From: Saccoglossus kowalevskii
Taxonomy: Eukaryota > Hemichordata > Enteropneusta > Harrimaniidae
Reading direction: 5' to 3'
Assembly: GCF_000003605.2 (NCBI RefSeq)
Contig: NW_003145783.1
Span: 93,334-115,266 of the forward strand
Length of the DNA stretch: 21,933 nt
A model generated the notes under the pieces. The model had not been told where the DNA came from, did not search any database, and saw nothing but the letters and a program-made list of their open reading frames with translations. Of this stretch, positions 1 to 8,415 are shown one piece after another. A program made the translations under genes and the position numbers. Position 1 is the stretch's first letter, and each line of letters begins with the position of its first letter.

Positions 1-460
1 GCAGCGGACGACTACCGCGCTTTAACAGACCGAGTTCGTAGACGGGAAACTGAGAGATTACCATTAATAGCAAAAAGCCAGTATCACTGTTACAAAGACT
101 AAAAAGACTCAACTACATATATCACTGATATTAGATTGACATTTTGACTTTAAAAACAAACATTTCACAACAGATAAAGTAACGACATTATATAACAACT
201 CTTGACTCAAAGAGAGAATAGACTCTTAATTTAGAACATATAGTCTATTAAAACATAATAATGGCCAGGCAACAACTTCTCATCAACAGAAGCACGCAAT
301 ACATGCAATAAGTTTGCATCATGTACGTACGGTGACCCTCTGATATCAGGGACACTGCGAGTATTACTGTTGTTAAAATTCGGAGGGATAATTTAAGGTT
401 GACGAATCAGGCTAATTCAACCTGAATGATTTATTTGAACCCCGATAAAATTATATATTT
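1..460. other. unannotated AT-rich stretch
   Basis: No convincing ORF, splice-bounded exon, RNA gene or repeat was seen here. The sequence is AT-rich and leads directly into the minisatellite. Confidence 0.5.
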
Positions 461-1109
461 CGTTAGAAGGCTGTAGATGCCCGGTTTCATTCCTACGCAT
501 AAACGTTTATGCTTATACCGATAGAGGGCTCTAGATGCCCGGTTCCACCCCAGGCATGAATGGTCGTGCTTATACCGATAGAGGTCTCTAAATGACTGGT
601 TTCATTCCCACGTGTAAACGGCCCTGCTTACACCGATACAGGGCCCTAGATGCTCGATTCCATTCCCACGCGTGAACGTTTGTGCTAATACAGATAGAGG
701 GCCGTAGATGCTCGATTTCATTCCCATATGTGAACGTTTGTGCTTAAACCGATAAAGACCTCTAGATGATCGGTATCTTTCCCATGTATAAACGGTCGTA
801 CTTATACTGATAGAGGCCACTAGATGAACGGTTCCATTCCCACGCGTGAACGTTTGTGCTAACACCGATAGAGGGCCGTAGATGTTCAATTTCATTCCCA
901 CGTGTGAACGTTTGTGCTTATACCGATAGAGACCTCTAGATGATCGGTATCTTCCCATGTGTAAACGGTCGTACTTATACTGATAGAGGCCACTAGATGA
1001 CCGGTTCCATTCCCACGTGTAAACGGTCGTGCTTATACCGATCGAGGCCTCCAGATGCGTGATTTCATTCCACGTGTAAACGGTCGTGGTTTCACTGATA
1101 GAGGGATCT
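461..1109. repeat. 58-bp minisatellite, about 11 units
   Basis: The word tagatg (with variants taaatg and cagatg) recurs at 474, 532, 589, 647, 705, 763, 821, 879, 937, 994 and 1052, so the period is 58 bp with occasional 57. Each unit carries a gatagagg-like block, the tagatg word, a ttcattcccacgtg-like block and an aaacggtcgtgcttat-like block. Units have diverged but remain easy to align. Because 58 is not a multiple of three, and the minus strand of the unit is nearly stop-free in all frames, a 178-codon minus ORF runs across the array with a 58-residue internal period. That ORF is best read as a by-product of the array rather than a protein. A three-unit higher-order pattern is described in the findings. 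Confidence 0.95.
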
Positions 1110-2090
1110 AACACTTTTAACTGGTCACTCACCTGCATGTAAATTTCGCATAAATATTGTTAATTCGACTAGTTGTCGGTTCAGTAAAATGTGTTTTTTT
1201 TTCTTCTGGAATTCAAAATTACAGAAATAAGTTCCGTATTTACTAACTAATGCAGGTGTGTCTGAGGTCAATGGTTTTATGCAATGAACAACAAGTCCAT
1301 CTCTCGTCACCAATCTTGATATGCGTGCAGTAACTAATAAGAAGAACGAGATTTGCTCCCGAACTATGCTTACATTGTCGAGTCTTATTGACCACCGTAC
1401 TCGAACTACTTAGAAAATTCTGCCATTTTTTTTCTCTGGAACGAGCATTAGAATTCGTATTCATAACGCCTTACTGTATGTAATTCTATTTGCCGCGTAA
1501 TCCCATTTTGTTAAAAAATATCGATGTGTTGAAATAAAATAGTTAATACAGAATTGTATTCACAGCTCAGCTCAGAATGCTTAATCTCATTCATATACGT
1601 GACTAAGGGATATACGAATGCAATTACACATGTGTAGAATTGGTACTCTCACGAATACAGTACAAAAAGTTGATTCTATCTATGAATACATGTATCGCAT
1701 CGAACACCACATTGGGTGATATTCCAATTATAACTCCTGGATAAACACATTGTCATAGCATCCACCGCAGATATTAAGATTAGGTTGATTTGATTTAGAT
1801 GTAGTTAATCTGACTTTACGCGGATTTGAGAAAAAAAAATATTTGTCAATTGTTGAACCACGTATGTCGCACCCAGCTATATTATAGAACATACGCTCAC
1901 TATTTTAGTCAACTATATGTCAACTGAGAGCTCTCGTCTCTTTAAAGTTGTAATGTCAGCGAAATAATGTGTATAACCGTGGAACTTTCGGGTTCTTATG
2001 TGTATTGTGGTAGCTACGGTATGCAAGACATCTGCTTTGCAAATAGCTGAATATTACCGAACAATTATGTGGTTTCGGCAACGTCCGAAT
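1110..2090. other. unannotated stretch
   Basis: Only short ORFs of 62-73 codons occur on the minus strand at the left edge, with no recognisable residues or splice context. I see no gene, RNA or element boundary here. Confidence 0.4.
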
Positions 2091-2139
2091 CGCACGGTCC
2101 CGTGTCTTCGACCTATAGGCCTCTACACGATACCGTGCG
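2091..2139. repeat. short inverted repeat (cgcacggt / accgtgcg)
   Basis: The 8-bp arms at 2091-2098 and 2132-2139 are exact inverted copies separated by 33 bp. It is one of several hairpin-capable segments downstream, in the minus-strand sense, of the RecQ-like fragment. Confidence 0.5.
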
Positions 2140-2180
2140 GGATCGCATCGGCTAATTGCGTATCTTAAGCAGTGAGATAT

Positions 2181-2213
2181 GATTGGGCGCGCTTCGAAAC
2201 AAGGCGCCCAATC
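2181..2213. repeat. 10-bp-arm hairpin (gattgggcgc / gcgcccaatc)
   Basis: Perfect 10-bp arms at 2181-2190 and 2204-2213 enclose a 13-nt loop. The arms contain ATTGG/CCAAT words and are GC-rich against an AT-rich background. It lies just beyond the point where RecQ-like similarity stops, so it may mark an element end or a rearrangement joint. Confidence 0.7.
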
Positions 2214-2225
2214 AGCTTGGACGTA

Positions 2226-2424
2226 CCAAAATATAAAACAAAATTCTACTTCCTGTTTTTGTCGCTATGAAGACATCCCTCCCACCACAGTCCCTCTATA
2301 GAGGGACTGTGCTCCCACACAAAACTGCGTCAATTGCTTGTACCGGATGAGGTTTGAGGGCACCAATACAGAAAACTTTCGCAATTTTATCATCACAGAT
2401 ATCACGATTCATGGGCGCCGCCAT
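2226..2424 (-). pseudogene. RecQ-helicase-like 5' fragment, broken
   Basis: RecQ-family helicases are ATP-dependent 3'-5' DNA unwinding enzymes. Only the beginning survives here. A start codon in good context (caaaATGgcg, first base 2424) opens a frame beginning MAAPMNRDICDDKIAKVF, followed by GALKPHPVQAIDAVLCG. This resembles the RecQ pre-motif I region (LKPxQxxAIxxVLxG), but the usual Q is P. The frame then runs into a 26-bp palindrome with a TAG stop. Past the palindrome, in the same frame, are GRDVFIATKTGS and then RILFYIL, which look like the approach to Walker A with the expected GKS lost. A TGA follows shortly. A CCAATCAG box and the atggcggcgcc start lie on the same strand, as in TATA-less promoters. 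An in-frame extension upstream, first ATG at 2541, adds residues without similarity. It is probably a dead copy of a dispersed, intronless, transposon-associated helicase. The family call rests on recognised motifs, not a search. Confidence 0.6.
2279..2318. mobile_element. 26-bp palindromic insertion with 7-bp target duplication
   Basis: Positions 2286-2311 are a perfect 26-bp palindrome whose left half is cacagtccctcta. It is flanked immediately by identical 7-bp direct repeats, ctcccac, at 2279-2285 and 2312-2318. Ignoring the palindrome and one repeat copy makes the surrounding minus-strand frame continuous across the RecQ-like CGRDVF segment. The structure looks like two terminal inverted repeats lying back to back: either an extreme internal-deletion transposon or an excision remnant that kept both ends. 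Confidence 0.75.
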
Positions 2425-2465
2425 TTTGTTTATGAAATGAAACGCCAAAGAGGGATTTGTAACAC

Positions 2466-2482
2466 GCAAACTGATTGGACAA
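2466..2482 (-). promoter_or_regulatory. CCAAT-box region of the RecQ-like fragment
   Basis: The minus strand carries tgtCCAATCAGtttgcg, a canonical CCAAT box, about 45-60 bp upstream of the likely start codon. No TATA box is visible. The assignment depends on the RecQ-like call. Confidence 0.35.
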
Positions 2483-2536
2483 TGATTAGCCGCAACTGGC
2501 GACGCTGTTAAAATACGCATATTTGATGGTCGTTCT

Positions 2537-2567
2537 GCCAAGGTCTGTTTAGAGGCTTGACCTTGGC
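2537..2567. repeat. 9-bp-arm hairpin (gccaaggtc / gaccttggc)
   Basis: Perfect arms at 2537-2545 and 2559-2567 enclose a 13-nt loop. It lies upstream of the RecQ-like fragment and overlaps its upstream in-frame ATG. Confidence 0.6.
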
Positions 2568-2609
2568 TAGCGAAGATGTGGTTTCGGTTGCAATTGGGTT
2601 TTCACGACT

Positions 2610-2640
2610 GAAGATGAACTATATTACAAAATAAATATTC
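2610..2640. repeat. dispersed repeat, copy 1
   Basis: A 31-bp segment beginning gaagatgaactatattac matches 11715-11745 at 29 of 31 positions in the same orientation. Similarity is weaker just outside. It suggests a shared interspersed element whose remainder is not preserved in both copies. Confidence 0.6.
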
Positions 2641-3160
2641 CTCGATGAATTAAGATTAGACTGAGATGGACGCCTATGTTTTATTTTTGTTTCCTGTATA
2701 ACCATTAAGGTTCCTACTTTTGGAATTCATATAGAAGATTATTTAATTCACGTTACCACAAAACTACGAATACCGCCACTATATTTCATATTACAGTTAT
2801 TGGAGAACATTTTGTAAATGAATAATACACTCATTTGAGATTTTATTTTAATAACGTTCTGTATTTATATCATGCAATGCTTTATGTACCCACATGTGTT
2901 CTATTTTATTTTTAACTATAAACTTTTATACAGGCAGCAGTGCTAATTTATACACTTCGATCTATATGCACCCTGTCAAGCTTATAAAACATTGTCATTG
3001 GAAATATCACTGCACTAAGAAGACTTCAAACAATAATTGTTACTACTCCAATGAAGATTATGAGCCGACCCCCTATCGATACTGGCTTCCTGAATTATTA
3101 CTTCCGTTGTGAACATAGCTTTGTAATTACAACTGTTTGCAGTTGTTGCTGTAGTGAATA
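2641..3160. other. unannotated stretch with an exon-like plus-strand ORF
   Basis: A plus ORF (2894-3112) is preceded by a possible splice acceptor (tttatacag, ending 2933) and followed by a possible AATAAA at 3173-3178. Its translation is rich in Y, H, C and N and resembles nothing I recognise. I leave it uncalled. Confidence 0.25.
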
Positions 3161-3320
3161 CATTTTTAAATTAATAAACCACGCTGTGTTAAAACGAAAT
3201 GCTCTTTGTAAATTGTGAGAATGATTCAATTGCTTGGTGGTGATATTGTAACAAACCCTGGTCCTGTTATTTTCAGTCACTTCATGCACCTCAGGAGGAA
3301 TACATTTCAAAAAGTATAAA
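3161..3320 (+). pseudogene. LINE remnant with 2A-like motif
   Basis: A plus-strand frame from ATG at 3221 reads MIQLLGGDIVTNPGPVIF and ends at a TAA after about 32 codons. GDIVTNPGP fits the 2A-type consensus D(V/I)xxNPGP, which causes ribosome skipping between the final G and P. Cellular 2A-like sequences are best known from the start of the main ORF of CR1/L2-like non-LTR retrotransposons in sea urchins and amphioxus, where a leucine-rich run precedes GD. In another frame just upstream is NHAVLKRNALCKL, which could be the preceding part displaced by a small indel. No reverse-transcriptase or endonuclease segment follows, so this is a short decayed piece. The motif could be chance. Confidence 0.4.
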
Positions 3321-3600
3321 TGTTTGTTTTGCTGTAATAATGATTGACAAACCTCATTGACGATGCTGAACGTTACCTTCCAAAAAACGTAAATTGCAAT
3401 TGGCCTCACTGTGATGACGCATGCGATGCGGAATACGAAAACCGGACCCGAAGCATGCGCACTGTGTACACAATATGCTAATAACGATGTTATGACGTAG
3501 ACATATCTCATAACTATTATTTTAAAGTGCAATTATTACTAGAAAGTTACTATGTAACGCCGGAATCACGATATTTGGTCTTGACCCCCGGTTTGTTGTG
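3321..3600. other. unannotated stretch
   Basis: A 144-codon minus ORF (3098-3532) covers this stretch and the 2A-like motif on the other strand. It has no recognisable domain, and I treat it as non-coding. Confidence 0.3.
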
Positions 3601-3769
3601 GTTATTTTAAGACTGTACACGCTTTCTTTTTACGCTTATCGCAGGCGTGAGTGTTGGCAAGCCTAAATAGGTTTCGATTGCATAAAGCGCCACCTGTGGT
3701 TGGTTGCAGACGGGAATAACGTGAAGGAATAATACACCAATGGAAATCGCAGGCACTTATAAATGTTAA

Positions 3770-3841
3770 AATACAAGATTCGAACACGTACCACGACATA
3801 GTCGCCTCAAGTGTACGCGTTCCCCGTTACACTACAACTTA
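3770..3841 (-). repeat. tRNA-like SINE head or tRNA pseudogene
   Basis: On the minus strand, TAGTGTAACGG (3834-3824) fits the RNA polymerase III A box (TRGYNNANNNG). TGTTCGAATCT (3786-3776) fits the B box closely. Their spacing, with 37 nt between the boxes, is tRNA-like. The D-stem GTGT/ACGC pairs with one wobble, and four of five T-stem pairs form. The acceptor stem and anticodon arm do not fold properly, so it is not a working tRNA. Further minus-strand sequence, to about 3610, could be the SINE body, but I see no clear tail. Confidence 0.4.
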
Positions 3842-3849
3842 CCGTACCA

Positions 3850-4283
3850 AAATAAAAGTTGGTAATAGCGCAATGTAGTAATGATCGGTTGATCAGTTCT
3901 CGACGTCTTTAAAAGTGGATACATTCAATCCCTGGAGGTCAAAGGAGTTTTAGTTTGAGATACAAATTGTCAATTTGACAAATTCGTTTACAGATTTATT
4001 TTAAACACTAAACGTCAGCGCAAGGCACTAAATATACCTCGATGGTGACAGCAGTATATCGTGTTTTATTTAACTCACTACATCATTGCATGGCCGAACA
4101 ATTAATTATGGCGGTGTCAAGTAAAAATAGGTTGGAATGTCTACTAATCACAATGTTTGTATAAACTTGTTTCCTCAATGTCAACGTGTATTTACGTTCG
4201 TAATTCGACCTGTATAGCGTTTAAAAGGAAAAGTCAAGTCTAACAACACAATACTACCAGATGAAAGAGCTCGGTAAATGTAA
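3850..4283. other. unannotated stretch
   Basis: AT-rich DNA without an ORF of note, RNA gene or clear repeat. It ends at the foldback element. Confidence 0.4.
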
Positions 4284-4987
4284 GAACATGTGATTTACAG
4301 CTTTTTCATATTACTTTTCATTCTCTAGATATTTAAATTTTCATTAATTTATGTAGTCCACCATCTTGATCATTCAGCAAAGAGTTATGGGTAAAGTATG
4401 ACATCATATCCACTGTTGTCAGAAATTGAGAAAATGATTTTATCTAACTTCAAAAGTTGAACTTCAAATTGGCTGCATGGTAGCATGCATGTTCTGGTGC
4501 CAAACATGCATATAAAAATAGTTGTCATGACAACAGAACTGTAAATATTAATTTTTGTGTTTTTCTACCAAATGCTCAAATTTATATTATCAATGTGAGT
4601 ATGTTATATGGGTGATATATAACCTTTTGACCACAAAAAGGGGACAAAAAAGTGTCTTTCTACTTTTAACGATTTTATTGTTTTTACGTTTTTAGCAATA
4701 TCTTCACTTCATGTGTATTTGTAACATTCTAATTTCCATTACTATAATTATATACATGAGTAATTTGCACACTGAAAATTTGAAAGAAAAAAATGCATCA
4801 GTACTTCTCACGTTATATACTATAGATGAATACATTTTCTCAATTTCGTCATAACAGTGGATATGACGTCACACTTTACCTACAATCCTTTGCCGAAGAA
4901 TCAAGATGGCGGACTAAATTATACTAATGAAAAGTTGAATATCTAGAGAATGAAAAGTGATATAAAAAAACTGTAAATTACATTCTC
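4284..4987. mobile_element. 0.7-kb foldback/MITE-like element
   Basis: The left arm (4284-4436) and right arm (4833-4987) are inverted copies of about 153-155 bp with roughly 80% identity by eye. They share the blocks cttttcattctctagatat, catatccactgtta/g and gaaattgagaaaatg. The arms enclose about 396 bp of AT-rich, ORF-free DNA. Each arm contains an aagatgg word (aagatggcgg in the right arm). No transposase is encoded, so it would be non-autonomous. I could not find a convincing target-site duplication, and the outer limits are good to about 5-10 bp. Confidence 0.8.
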
Positions 4988-5045
4988 CTGCATCTGTGGG
5001 GCTTTTTCTTGAGGGGTCATTATGTTGTTTGGCTTGATGTTTCCT

Positions 5046-5210
5046 TTAAAGCGGGAGGGTCGTCACCTGCGCACGCGCGGGAATTGAGTCCCAACAGACG
5101 ATAACAATACTCGCTAAAAACGCAAAGGCTCATGGGTAGACGCTTGTTTGTAAGCAATGACACGCTATGGCCATCTGACGCATGCGCACGTGACGATTCC
5201 CCCGCTTTAA
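5046..5210. mobile_element. 165-bp TTAA-bounded MITE-like element
   Basis: Imperfect 28-bp terminal inverted repeats occupy 5046-5073 and 5183-5210. Both outer ends read TTAA followed inward by agcggg, so the element begins TTAA-agcggg and ends cccgct-TTAA. Flanking TTAA is the target duplication of piggyBac-type and some Kolobok-type transposons. The interior is GC-richer than its surroundings and includes CpG-rich words such as gcgcacgcgcgg. A 65-codon minus ORF across it is an effect of this composition. Confidence 0.65.
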
Positions 5211-5825
5211 CATTCATTTCTATTGCTATTTATATTTTTCATATAGAGCCCGTCCTTTGCCGTGTCGGAAGTTTATCTATAATTAACTAATTAATTAAGT
5301 TTTATTATCGCAATAATAATTTACGTATTGTCATAATTAACTGATATGCTAAGTATGTATGATGGTTGCTCAACAGTTGAGATATATAGAACGATTCCTG
5401 TGTGTATTTGTGAAAATAGCTGTCGCCCCCATAATAGAACTGTTTTATAACGAGGTTATTAAGGAACAATACTAAGTCTTGTAGAATTAACTTCCAGGGG
5501 CATCAATGAAACAAATGGAAACTAAATATCCCAATGTCAGTATAACTGTTTGATTGAGAGCATTTTCTAGTCTTGCAATGTGTTAAAAAGTACCATCGGG
5601 TTGTAAGAGACATAGACTAATAATTCATCACGCAATATGTTGTGTAACAGTAATGTGTTATTTATCTTAAAGGGGCACCTTCCAGTTAAGATTAATTTTA
5701 CAACAAATTTACTTTCTGGATTAAAATAACAATGGATAACAAAAGATAGATTAACATTGCAAACAACATAAACAAAAGTGTCCCATGATTCTTTGGTGCA
5801 ATCCATGGGATTGAGCGGTTCCCGT
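5211..5825. other. unannotated stretch
   Basis: AT-rich DNA. Two overlapping minus ORFs of 66 and 79 codons (5567-5898) have no recognisable features. The palindrome-like word cttaaaggggcaccttcc at about 5668 may be an element edge, but I found no partner for it. Confidence 0.3.
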
Positions 5826-6581
5826 TTAAGGATGCGGTAGAGTTATCATGCTCTAAAAAGTAAAAACTGTTTTCATGAGGAAAAGTGTTTTGAAGCATAG
5901 CAAATTGTATATTTTCTTGAAGCCCTTGTTCCTGTCTTTTTGAAAAAAATGATCTGTGACATGTACCACGAATTAGTCACGTGATTACTGAGTAAACATA
6001 GAGGAGAGGGGGCAAGGGTTATTTTCGTTCAACGTAATTGCAATATATTTTTTTAAAGGAATTTAAAAGCCTTTTATTTGTTATTGCAAGAAGTTATCAA
6101 AAAATGCTTCAAGGGTTTTATTCTGCGCCAAACGTTATCAATGTGTGTGAATTTCATGAAAGTAGGTCAATTTCTGACGACGCATAACTCACTTGAATGA
6201 CCTCTATGGCGTCAGATTTCTTCTGCTGGAAACGCCAAAAAACAAAACATTTGTCACGTTGTGCTAATTTTGGACATTTAAAGCATCAGATGGACTGATT
6301 TTTACAACAAAACACATAACATGGAGTCACTTAGTAGCCTTGCAGTAATAAAATCCAAAACTATTAAGTTTTGGGTCCGTATTCGTCCTCCAAAAAGAAG
6401 CGAAGTTGTTACAGTACACGGCGGCCCCGCATAACGTAGAACAGTTAGAGAGATAAATGACGTCATCTCATTATATATTCAAATCATGTTTACATGCGAA
6501 GCGTGGTCTGTATAACAAACGCTTGCCTCGTAACCGGAGAAAGAGGTTATTCCGAGGTCCAAGTGCATTAGTACTCGTACT

Positions 6582-7022
6582 GGTGTCAACCACTTCCCAA
6601 ATAACTCGTACACAGTTGCGTTAGGGTAACCAGTTTATTCAAGAAAGCGGTGAAAACTATAACAGGATAAAGAAATCACATTTCAAATGACGTCATCGCT
6701 GACTGACCGAACGAGCGTGAACGACTTATAGAACAATTTATGGAAATTGCGAAAAATACACTTATCTAATTACGACACTCGGCGCTAAGGTGGCCTGATC
6801 AACTCATGAGTCAATAAATTCAGAAAAATAACTTACTTCGCTGAGTCTAGTGTTCTTTTAGAATGACTTTATGTAGCGATCTTCAGTCGTACAAAACGCG
6901 ATTGGCGTACGCGTTTGAGACTCTAGCCCATAAAGTTATAGCGAACTCTGACCTACGCTGAACGTAACGCCCGCGCCTAAAGAGGGCGGTATACTATTAA
7001 AAGTGAAAGGGCGTTCAGCACA
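6582..7022 (-). repeat. possible LTR-like segment
   Basis: The minus strand carries a ctataag box, an AATAAA at 6639-6634, and about 45 bp later ttgggaagtggttgacacc, an arrangement like the R-U5/primer-site junction of Gypsy-type LTRs. The minus-strand sequence could begin TGTGCTGAACG at about 7022. The ends and target duplication are not convincing and no retroviral-type ORF is nearby. Confidence 0.2.
6990..7021 (+). promoter_or_regulatory. candidate core promoter (TATA-like plus initiator)
   Basis: The tatactattaaaag run begins at 6990, and an initiator-like ttcagca spans 7014-7020, placing its A about 22-27 bp from the TATA-like start. This is slightly shorter than the usual 30. A start codon with G at -3 follows at 7032. 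Confidence 0.25.
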
Positions 7023-7031
7023 GAGGTCGAC

Positions 7032-7256
7032 ATGCCTAAACGCCAACCCCTAGTGCTAGTTAACTCAACAACATCCGACGTTTTGTCTTGTTCTAACAGA
7101 CACTCGACTTCCACGGCAACTTCGGAAACGGCGTCCTTGTACGGAACTTTGTCGATGGATGGCCTGGCGGCAATCCCACATAAGACACTAGTTTTTTCAA
7201 ACCTCGCCGACCTCTCCCAACTGCTCGTCCGACCAATACAGATTTTCGGTTGATAT
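7032..7256 (+). CDS. unrecognised 73-residue ORF
   Basis: It starts at an ATG with G at -3, immediately after a TATA/initiator-like pair, and uses more C/G-ending codons than the background. The product begins MPKRQPLVLVNSTTSDVL, has a Ser/Thr-rich middle and includes LYGTLSMDGLAAIPHKTLVF and a leucine-rich NLADLSQLLV. I see no signal peptide, membrane segment or known domain. It may be a first exon, a short gene carried by the surrounding TTAA-bounded element, or chance. I cannot separate these. Confidence 0.2.
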
Positions 7257-7259
7257 TAA

Positions 7260-8410
7260 ATTGTCTGCCCGACTTTTTGGAAGATGGAAATTGATCATGT
7301 TTGCTGACGAAATTTTACCCTCTTGGTTTGAATACTCAAAGTGTGAACCCCATTGTACTGTCGGCAATGCGTTTCTGTTGTAGGTAAAGTTTCGCTTCCT
7401 CTGAACTGCGTTTTGAGTTTTTCCTTGGGACCTCTTTTTTGTGATTGATCAATAATCTGGAGCCGCAGTTGATATGAACGCGTCGTCTTCAGTGTGCACT
7501 GTTTCCGTCGTGAATGGATTATGCAAATTACGCAATAAGTCAATGTTATTGTTTGCGTCCAGACTTTTATCTCAAAAACAAATTGTACAGTATCCCGTTA
7601 TACAAGTAGTTTTTCTTATTTTTTTTTTTTTTAAAAAAAAGGGTATTCTAAATGTGTTTTAGTTTTAATTTTGATAAAATTATGAGCCCAATAACTTTAC
7701 AAAAGTAATAACAAAAAAAGCAAAATTCACGAAAATAACTCTACCGCATCCTTAAGTTCTCCCTTCAGTACAGTAACGTGTTCTAATTTATCTGTCATTT
7801 TCTAAAAGTTCAACCGGTTAAGACACGTGCATTGAGAGTAATACAGAGGTGCGTATGGTGCTGCCGAATACAAACTATTCAGAATGCTGCTGTTTGGTCA
7901 GATCATATGATTTATTGACAATTCTATGCGCTTAAAATTTAACTTTTAACGTTTTTTTTTAAATGACTATTACAATCAATTAGGATAATAAAAATACATA
8001 CAACATAATAATATATCTTTTTTAAATCAATTTACAAATATATTCCATGCTACAAATTTAAATATTATTTAATGTTAATCCGTGTCCATTACACGCTATT
8101 TCGAGATGTATTTCACGCTTAGTTTGTCGTCGTGAGGTGTATGTCTGCTTACAGTGGTGAGGTGCGTGTTCGTGTGTTTGAATACCGTGCGTTGCGTGTT
8201 TATATGTTCGTAATGTACCTGTAACTTATAGTACCATAGAGCTAAAAAAGATCACTATGTTTTTAGACTTTCATTGGCTAGTGATATAAGGTTTGGGATA
8301 ACAAGAAAAGGAAGTACATTATATAGTGTGGAATATGATACTATGGACAGTCACTGACAAAATGAGTTGCAAGAGATCTACTTTACTACTCACTTTACCA
8401 ATCAACACAT
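7260..8410. other. unannotated stretch
   Basis: This contains the right end of the putative TTAA element, a run of T followed by A near 7617-7640, and a GT-rich patch near 8120-8210. No gene is supported. Confidence 0.35.
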
Positions 8411-8415
8411 TTTAT

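Larger units (their letters stand above)
5826..7755. mobile_element. possible 1.9-kb TTAA-bounded inverted-repeat element
   Basis: A 21-bp sequence, ttaaggatgcggtagagtta followed by t (5826-5846), recurs exactly as its inverted copy at 7735-7755. Both outer ends are TTAA, and similarity stops beyond them, as expected for terminal repeats plus a TTAA target duplication. The interior has no transposase ORF, only a 73-codon plus ORF at 7032. It could be a degenerate piggyBac-type element, or two unrelated insertions of one short repeat in opposite orientation. Confidence 0.45.

Noticed and set aside
602..1138. 178-codon minus ORF with 58-residue repeats
   Set aside because: It is the translation of a 58-bp minisatellite whose minus strand happens to lack stops. 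The frame rotates every unit and nothing else suggests a gene.
2894..3112. Plus ORF with a possible acceptor and downstream AATAAA, terminal-exon-like
   Set aside because: The translation is odd in composition and unrecognised, and no upstream exon is visible. Signals this weak occur often in AT-rich DNA.
3098..3532. 144-codon minus ORF
   Set aside because: No domain, no promoter or splice support, and it overlaps a 2A-like motif on the opposite strand. It is probably a chance ORF.
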